Positions 56,541 through 64,000 of a stretch of 64,000 nucleotides of DNA are shown piece after piece. The notes under the pieces are model-generated. The model was given only the letters and a program-made list of their open reading frames with translations. It was not told where the DNA came from and ran no database searches. This DNA comes from Syncephalastrum monosporum B8922 (Eukaryota > Mucoromycota > Mucoromycetes > Mucorales > Syncephalastraceae), in contig JNEN01001227.1 of NCBI GenBank assembly GCA_000697355.1, positions 496,001 to 560,000 on the forward strand, read 5' to 3'. The stretch's first letter is position 1, and each line of letters starts with the position of its first letter. The position numbers were made by a program, and so were the translations under genes.

Positions 56541-59500
56541 TTAGAAAGGTGCATGACCACCCGGAGGGCTGCGGATGAGCTCCCATTTGGTATCATACGT
56601 ATGCCACAATGACCAGTCCAAGGCTTTGTAGAGCTTGTTGCGCGCCTCCCACGCCTTTTGCACGTCGGCCAACGAATCCTTGGTGATACCCGTCTCGCCG
56701 AGGTAGCCATTAATTTTTTTGAGGGCTGAGCCGTAATGGCCCTGCACACTGTCCGTTTTTGCTTTCGCAAGCACGAGCGACAAATCCTTCTTGTCCTCGC
56801 CCCACTTTTGCAGAGACTTAACACTTGCCTTGAGCTCCTCGTGCCCCTTTTCGGCAGTCAGCACTCCCGCTAAAACCAGCACCTTGTTCTTGTACGCAAA
56901 TATGACATGTTCCTTTTTCTTGTCGTTTTCCTTGCGTGCTTTTTTGGTTGCATCATCCTCATTGGGATCTTCCTTTTTGTGCGAGGCGACAAATTCGAGC
57001 AGGGCTGTTTCGTCGATCTGGGACAAGATCTTGTCGCACAGTTGGATAATCTCAGTCGCTTTGTCCTGCGGCAGGCCTTCTTCCTTGGTCAGACATTCTT
57101 TGACGCCGCCCGCCGCCTTCCATGCATCGTTGACCTTGTATTGCAAGAGAGCAATATCCGAAGGGAATTCCTTTTCGAGTGCTTTCAAAAGAGTTTGCTT
57201 GGCGGACGACTTATCGTCGGTGAACTTGTCCAGGTATGAGATCTGCAGCTCCTTGACGGCGTTCTTGAGATCATCCTGCACTTGACTGTCGTCCTTTTTG
57301 TCCGAGTCAGTCTTGTCCTTCTTGTCCTTCTTGTCCGACTTGGCCTCGGGAGGGATGGTGTACAGAGCCTGATACTGGCCGCCATCCACCTTGTTGTTTG
57401 TGAATGTCAGCGTACCCACCAGAGCGTCGCCGGCCTTTGCTTCCTTCGGGAAGCCAGTATCCTCGCCCGTGGGTGCGGCAATGTAGAGCGCCTTGGTCTC
57501 ACCGCGCTCAAGTGCCCACTTGGATGCTGCGCTACCGCCAGTGTAGGCATCTGCGATGGTGCTGTAAGGATTGAAGCTGACGCTCTTAATGTCGAAGTCA
57601 AGCTCGCACACTAGCGTTTTGAGTTTCTCAAGGGTTTTTTCGTCTTCGGTTGTGAGTTGAAGCATGATACTGTATTCACCCTTGTTCTCGAGCTTGATGG
57701 TATGCTCGAATACATCAAGGTGGTCAACCACCTTGCAATTGGCATCATACACTACAATTAGAAGATGAGCCCAAGTTCATCCGGTGATGTAACAAGATGG
57801 CTTACCAATGCCGAATACGCCTGCTAGGTAGTGCTCGTATAACTGGTTCATGACGGGGGAGAAGAGAGGCGTGATGCTAGCGCCCGCTTCAGCCTTGAAG
57901 TTGTACGTCAGGACCAACTCGTACAAAAGACGACCCGAGGGCAAAGTGTTCCGTTCTGGTCTCAGCGGCGTAATGGAAGACTCTGTCGGACGCAGGTACT
58001 TGCGCAGCTTATCTAAATAAAAAATAAAATAAAATAAAGGGTCAATTATTAGTTCTACTTGGGTGGAGAAACACTTACTAAAGCTCACGCTGACGTCCAC
58101 CTTATCCTGTCTGCGAATAGAGGAAACAAAATCCACTTTGGTAATGTGAGGATGAAGGCACAGAAGGCCCTGGCCGTTAGTGCTATGGCTCGCGAACCGC
58201 ACACCATAAAACTCAAGGTCAAGATCAACCAAGTGCTTGCCTAGGCCAGACCAGAATTGTGCCAAACAAAGCTAGTATATACATGCATGAGTCTAAGACC
58301 ACCGTCCTGCGCGTCTGGTACGTACCTCTAACACAAGACCACCGCGCACAGCAAAACGCTTGGTTACAACCTGGTCTTCCGAATCCGCATCACCGTAGGA
58401 GCCGGAACCCAAGAGAAAGCTGTATGTCTGCTTGTTCTTCTGGCTCTTCTTGGGAACGCACTGAAGCAGGTGCAACATGAAGCGAGCAGGCGATGTGTTG
58501 ATCGGCGTTTTCGAGCGGATCGTCAGCCTGGCATAGTTGGCACCCTCGGGCACATCCACAAACTTGCGAAGTGCCTCACCCGGCCCAAAATCAACATTAT
58601 GACTTTGTATGCGACCATGCTGAGGCCGGATTGACTTGACAACCGAGACAGGGACGCGGAAAAGAGCACCTCGGTCAGGGTTGGTGGTATCGTAACCAAG
58701 CACTTCACCATAGTGGAACTTATCCTCAGCCAACGCGGTAGGATCGACCTTGATCTGGAAAGCATTACCGCCAGAGTGAAGGTAAACAAAGTCGGGTGCA
58801 TAAATCCAGGGCTCGGAGGGTATCAGCGCCACACGAGCATCAAATTCAAACTTGGCTTGATTGTACTTGGGGTGCTCCGGATCAGTCTCGCCCATGAAGG
58901 TGGGGCTGATCTTTACAGTCAGGTATTGGACTTGATTCGCTTCTTCATATTCACGAAGATAAACACCGCGCTTGCTGCCGCTCTTAAGGACGGTAGTCTA
59001 GAAACATGCTCTGGATTAATGGTCTAATTCCCGCCCATGATTTACCCTCTTCTAGTACCTGAAAAAGGATATCGAGATCCTTGAGTTCTTTGTAGTTCTC
59101 CATGTAATCCCAGGCCTTTTCCACCTGGATAAATCCGACCTTGAGGGGATCATCCACTTGCTTTCCAGTCTCAACAATGGAGTTCTTTAGGCGGTAAGGT
59201 GTGTAATGTTTCTTCTCTGCCTTGAGACCCGATAGAAGCAGAGCCACGCAACCACATGCGTTGGGACTGTGTACGTGTCAGGACAGTCTTCTGAGTGATA
59301 TAGCAGTACATAGTACATACCTTGACATACTCGTGCCATTCTTGAGATCCAACCGATTCAGGCCGTAAACCGGGACACTCGTGATGGCACTACCGGGGGC
59401 ATAAATGTCGACACCGCGGAAACCATCGGTACACGGACCACGCGACGACCAGGTATAGGGCCGCTCCGCGACAGATTCCAAAAGGGCATACTCCGCCTGC

Positions 59501-61113
59501 ATCTGGGCATGCTTGACATAGGCACCAACAGTGATAAAACTAGCGGCCATACCGGCAGGAGCGCCAATGGAGCTAAAGCAGGGACCATCATTGCCCGCAC
59601 TAGTCACAAAGATACAGCCGGACTTGGCAATGGCCTCTTGTGCTAGAAGTTGGATGAAATGGCCGTCAGTCGGCAGGCTTGCAGCTTCGCCATAGGACAT
59701 GTTGGCAAGATCGACCTTGTTGATGGCCATATGAGCGGCTGCACGGGTTAAGCCAGGGCCGGTCTCCATGGACCCCAGTCTGGCATCACCAATGCGGAGC
59801 GAGACGATCTGTGCGCCTGGTGCAACCTATGGTACCCTCCAGATGTCAGATAATAGATACCCACGTGAAAGATATGCCACGTACGCCGTTCAACGCCGGA
59901 TCATCCGGGAAATTGGCTGCCGTTATGCCAGCTACGTGCGTACCATGGCTTCCAGAGAGGGTAACAATACTATTTTACAGGAGAGTAAATAGCTGTATGA
60001 AATGTACTGAGTGCTTATCATTACCTTAATAGATCACCATTATCGTAAATGTTGACAGAGAAGTTGAGTAAGTCAGCTTTGCCAAACGTATGATACTTCA
60101 GCTCCTTGCGGTAATCCGTGAGACAGGGTTGACCTAAATCATGCGGTAATTATGATGAGCGGTGGGTCACGGAAGACAACCCATTGACGTACCTCTCAAA
60201 TCACCGGATTCTTCAACGTCGATTACAGCCCGCCAGTCCTTGCCATCGTTGAATACAACGCAATCTAAAATTACACCAGGGTCTTCATAGGTACTCCACA
60301 GACTCTTCAGAGTCTCAACGCGGTCCTCAAGGTCGGACCGCTCTGCCGCTAGTTTCTCATCACTGATTTTGGGGTTCTCCTTGTCAAAGGCAGCCAACTT
60401 GGCTTGAGCGTCACTCAGTAGACGCGACTGGTTATCGTCAAATGTCTTGCGGCGAAGCTACGAATCGATATCATGACGCACGTGAGTATACGCGTGCCTT
60501 GTTTGTCAAGTAGACACTTACCTTTTTGAGCTTGGAGACGAGCTCAGTGGGGAACAGCTCATACGCGCGCTTGATACCGATGCGGTATTCACCGGAGGGG
60601 CAGTTCCAGGACGGATCAAGGATCAAGTCGCGACCGCTCAAACCGGTGATTGTCTTGACACCATCCTTCTCTGCTGGCTTGACAACTTTGGTGGTTGTGA
60701 CATCACCTATGCAGAACTCTCTTAGAGGCTGACTTTCCATGGACTGTACGCGTCCGTACCTCCACCCGTGCAGTCGACGATGTCAATGACCTTTGGCTTG
60801 CCATCGGTAGTGACCTTGAATGAATAAGCAGTGAGTTACCCGAGAGTGGTGCAGTGCATATGAGAGCAGTTAGTACCTGCATTCCTGCAGCTCCAGGGTC
60901 AACACCTTAAAGACGCGCCATGAGCCAAGGCGATTAGAGAGGCGGGGCAATTAGAAGAGTTTTAGAAGAGCTACCTGTGTCGAGGATGGCAATGACAGTA
61001 CCGCGACCGTCGTAGGAAGGGTACTTTTTGATAAAGGCAGCGGCCTGCGTATCCTGCTTAGGCATGAGGCCCTGCACAGGGTACTCTTGGATGGGCTTTG
61101 CCAGAGCACTCAT
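56541..61113 (-). CDS. TPP2: Tripeptidyl peptidase II
   Basis: Giant cytosolic subtilisin-type exopeptidase that removes tripeptides downstream of the proteasome. Roughly a dozen exons from the ATG at 61113; estimated length near 1,250 residues. Catalytic residues are visible: Asp in [17 protein letters not shown] across the first intron, His in [11 protein letters not shown], the oxyanion Asn in VTSAGNDGP and Ser in NGTSMS-SPNACG. The long insert between Asp and His ([21 protein letters not shown]) and the C-terminal TPPII domain ([33 protein letters not shown]) identify TPP2 rather than a secreted subtilisin; no signal peptide is present. A Lys/Asp-rich linker lies near 57280-57340. The last residues are PPGGHAPF. 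Confidence 0.93.
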
Positions 61114-61335
61114 GATATGGATTTTAGTGGAAGACAAAAAAAGGGGGGGATTGAATGTGGGAAAAGACGCGCGTTTGACGCATTCATTTATACGACATCG
61201 GTACAATATAATACAGGCAGGTCCGCCTCCCTTTCAATTCACCCCGCGTTTCGGCCGTACCAGACACCCCAAACAATCGAAAATTACCTTTTCTGTCTCC
61301 TTGTTCTATTCTTTTCTTATACTGCATTCCCTTCT

Positions 61336-63199
61336 CTAATCCTCGGCCTCTCCTTTTTCTTCTTCGCTCGGCTTGGTGTATTTCGTCGTAATCACCGCCT
61401 CGTCTGGAATCACGCCTTCGGCGTTGAAGTACTTGAAATCAGGTCCAAAGTGGGCATCCACCGACGTCAGAAACAAGTCAAACCTGTTGCGAGTAAACAA
61501 ACAATAACTACCATGAGCCGTGTATCACCTAAACAATTGCAAAACCACAAACCATCGCTCGGTTTTCTCGCTCTCAAAAATTTTTGTGTAGATCCATTTC
61601 TCTCTGAATGCCTCAATTGTGTCCTAAAATTTCTTTTGTTATTCGGCAGTAACAGGAACAAGTCATTGTCCTACCTTGTACTTGTCAAAATCGATCGGTT
61701 CACGATCCGGTCCGTTGCCGCCTTTACCGCTTTTGATGTTCCTGTTGTACGACCCAAAGACTGGATGGTCTAATAACAGACCCACCGCAGGCGCCTTGGG
61801 AATATTGATGCGTTTCTCCTCGAACGATCGTTCAATTAGGCTCAAAGGGCACTTGAGACGGATCGTAAGTAATGCCATGGCTGGATTTGGCTGGTTAATA
61901 GAGTACATATACATATAGCCACACTTACAGATCATTTTGCGAATCTGATGCAGCATGAAAGATTGGCCATGAAGTTTGACGCTCAACCATTCAGTACCAC
62001 CGATATAAATCGGATCATCCACCTAGTAGTCGGATCGTGAGTAGCTGTTTTTCCGGTTCTTTATATCTTTATATGCGTACCTGAATACTCTTCAGATACC
62101 GGTGGCAGCTCTTGTCTCTAAATCCGCGTCCAATGGTATAGTTGTGGAAATTGTGCGTACCGACATACATCTTCATCGCTTCTCTAAACTTTTCGAGCGT
62201 CTCTTTGTCGATGCGATAGTTATCCTTCTCTTTCAGTTCTTCTTCCGTGCTGCGAGGGGCATATCGAATCTCATCCCCACATTGCAGCTTGACATCGGTG
62301 GGGTTCTGAGGCTCCTTAGTGGCCTCTTTGTTAGTGGGCGGCATGAATGCGGCACTTGGTAACAAATATTCATAGACACGCGAGTCACATGCTGTTCGAC
62401 AGTTGAACGAACGTTGAACAATCACATAGCCTACCGTTCAAACGCGTTGGTTATGTGTTTCCTTGCAAAATTCCTTATCTTACCCCACACGCGAATCTGC
62501 TCCGGCAGGACCGAGTTGATATCATCAATGAGCGTCTCTTCATTAGGGATGTTCATCTTGAGCGACAAAATATTGCCTGCAGCGTGAACACCTTTATCTG
62601 TTCGTGCGGCGCGCATCCATGACACCTGTTGGTATTTTCTTCCGTCAATCTACCTATTTTGCTCCATCGGGCGTACCTTTTGCGGGTCATCCGCGTTCAT
62701 CTTGGGAATGGCATTTGCCTTGCATAGTGCTTCGAATACGACCTTCTCAATCGTTTCTGCAGCAGGGTTTCTATATTCTACAGGTCAATATCGGGTCTAT
62801 GGCGCCGGCTATCTTGATAGATTTTTCCTGCACATACAACTGCAAGCCTTGATAGTTGGCACCGTTGTAACCAAAGAGGAGCGCCACCTTTTTCTTGGGC
62901 AGACGCGCTTCGCCAGGCACGGCGGTCGAAACACGATCGCCATCGTCAGCATTCCACGTCTGATTCTTCTTTTGATGTTCACGTCTCTCTTTGGCTGATT
63001 TCGCGCGCTTGTTTTCTTTGGGCTCCTTCTTTTTGCCGGTCGGTTGATCGCGCTTTACTCCCGCTTCGCCTTCGCCATCCTTTCGTTCGGACGAATCGCT
63101 GGACTCTGTCATCGCAGGCGTCTTCTGCTCTTCCGGTTCTGTGTGCGACAGCTTGTATTCCTGAGCAGTGTCCATCGGTGTTGTTGTCCCGGCGTTCAT
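61336..63199 (-). CDS. PUS1: tRNA pseudouridine synthase, PUS1-type (TruA family)
   Basis: Isomerises uridine to pseudouridine in tRNA (Pus1 also acts on U2 snRNA and mRNA in yeast). Six or more introns; estimated ~475 residues. The first ~95 residues are polar and charged, with nuclear-type basic runs (KKKEPKENKRAK). The catalytic domain follows: KVALLFGYNGANYQGLQ, then the catalytic aspartate in SWMRAARTDKGVHAAGN, FNCRTACDSRVYEYLLP, YVGTHNFHNYTIGRGFRD and LHGQSFMLHQIRKMI. The final exon ends KYTKPSEEEKGEAED. The start at 63199 is the first ATG; a second in-frame ATG eight codons later is possible. The gene starts about 2 kb upstream of TPP2 on the same strand. Confidence 0.92.
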
Positions 63200-64000
63200 T
63201 TTATGCGTCAGAGACCAAGAAGAGAGAAAAAATGAAAATAAGCAAAGGAAAAGCCACTAATACTGTGTATGCTGGCATGCTCTCTATCTTGGCGAAAATG
63301 TTTCCGCCACCACTAAATGAATAACAGAAAATACTAGGGTACAAAGAAGTCTCATACGCTATCGCTTATGACTTCTGGCTCTCTTTCGGCTCTCCACAAC
63401 TTATATGCTTAAAGCCAGAGGTTCCTTCACGCGCTATCTACTCTGCACGGGTGCGATGCGGAGTTGTTTTGTTCATGAGCAGCTTTGAAGTGCCAATATT
63501 ACTGCAAATTGTTAGCGAAAGAGGCTTTTTCATTCGTAGCTCTTGCTTTCATAAAACAGCAGACTTTTAAGACAAGTAAATGAGTGAATGTCGAACTTTT
63601 GGCTGTTTGGGATTGACTACATTTGATGTTAACAGCTTGTCTATAGAACACCGTCGATGTGTCCGTCAATGCGTCGAACGAACTTTTCCGTTTATTGGTT
63701 TATATATATATATATATATTCACTTTCGATACTGACGCGGAAGCCAGGTGTCATTCTATTTTGTGCCAGCATCATCTGTGGGTGGACGCCGGCGAGCGCA
63801 ATCGCCACTGACAAAAAACCCTGCGCATCTTCCTCAATTCTAGAATGACTTTCTGTTATAGGCATTGCTTTAAGCAGCACGTGTGGTTCACAATCGTTGT
63901 GTTTTGTTCTTAGATATATAGTCTGGCAAGGGTATTGTCGTTTGTATGAAATTTTGAATACCATGCTGTAACGTGGTACACTGAATCAGGTAGCTCGTGT
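63200..64000. other. Right-edge intergenic region
   Basis: PUS1 promoter and AT-rich sequence with a (TA)n run at 63699-63718. A minus-strand frame around 63730-63850 (EDAQGFLSVAIALAGVHPQ) looks mildly coding but has no recognisable ends. No gene assigned. Confidence 0.4.
63699..63718. repeat. (TA)n microsatellite
   Basis: About ten TA dinucleotides in the right-edge intergenic sequence. Confidence 0.9.

Overview
The window is nuclear DNA of a filamentous fungus. It has densely packed, intron-rich genes (introns mostly 50-110 nt, GT..AG, a few GC..AG), short CT-rich leaders, TATA boxes close to start codons, and many homopolymeric Ser/Gln/Ala/His tracts. Gene content and style (GH51 arabinofuranosidases, a PHO2-like homeobox protein, a choice-of-anchor A surface protein, a 14-helix MFS porter, PET127, endopolyphosphatase) suggest an early-diverging, Mucorales-like fungus. 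That placement is inference; no rRNA or other marker is present to prove it. I see no bacterial operons, tRNA genes, CRISPR arrays or intact transposons.

Layout. 0-9.4 kb: a zinc alcohol dehydrogenase running off the left edge, a DUF2461 protein, and two tandem GH51 alpha-L-arabinofuranosidase genes, all on the minus strand. 10.7-16.8 kb: a single-pass membrane protein, a small unknown protein, the mitochondrial Mg2+ channel MRS2, and divergently from it the dynactin actin-related protein ARP10. 17.8-21.4 kb: a DHA2-type MFS transporter, then two small mitochondrial genes facing each other, SDHAF1 and CHCHD5. 23.4-29.2 kb: kinetochore protein NUF2 tail to tail with alpha-tubulin, then a large homeobox regulator. 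29.2-34.2 kb: a 5-kb gene-poor stretch. 34.2-43.0 kb: elongation factor 2, endopolyphosphatase, ribosomal protein eL22 and a single-pass receptor-like protein. 43.3-55.4 kb: a double START-domain protein with a C-terminal membrane tail, a gene-poor stretch with coding-like fragments, a MYND-finger protein, PET127, a repeat-rich adhesin-like protein and a short-chain dehydrogenase. 56.5-63.2 kb: tripeptidyl peptidase II and a PUS1-type tRNA pseudouridine synthase.

The genes do not form one pathway. Several are mitochondrial (MRS2, SDHAF1, CHCHD5, PET127), two share the spindle (NUF2, alpha-tubulin), two the translation machinery (EF2, eL22), and two are duplicated secreted arabinan hydrolases. 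The most notable signals are an apparent 2-nt micro-exon in EF2 needed to restore its universal N-terminus, two GC-AG introns supported by protein homology and phase, an 80-residue SDHAF1 gene split so that no long reading frame reveals it, an ambiguous C-terminal frame in the homeobox gene, and several orphan coding-like islands in the gaps. Exon boundaries were read by eye from splice consensus, phase and family similarity; none is backed by transcripts.
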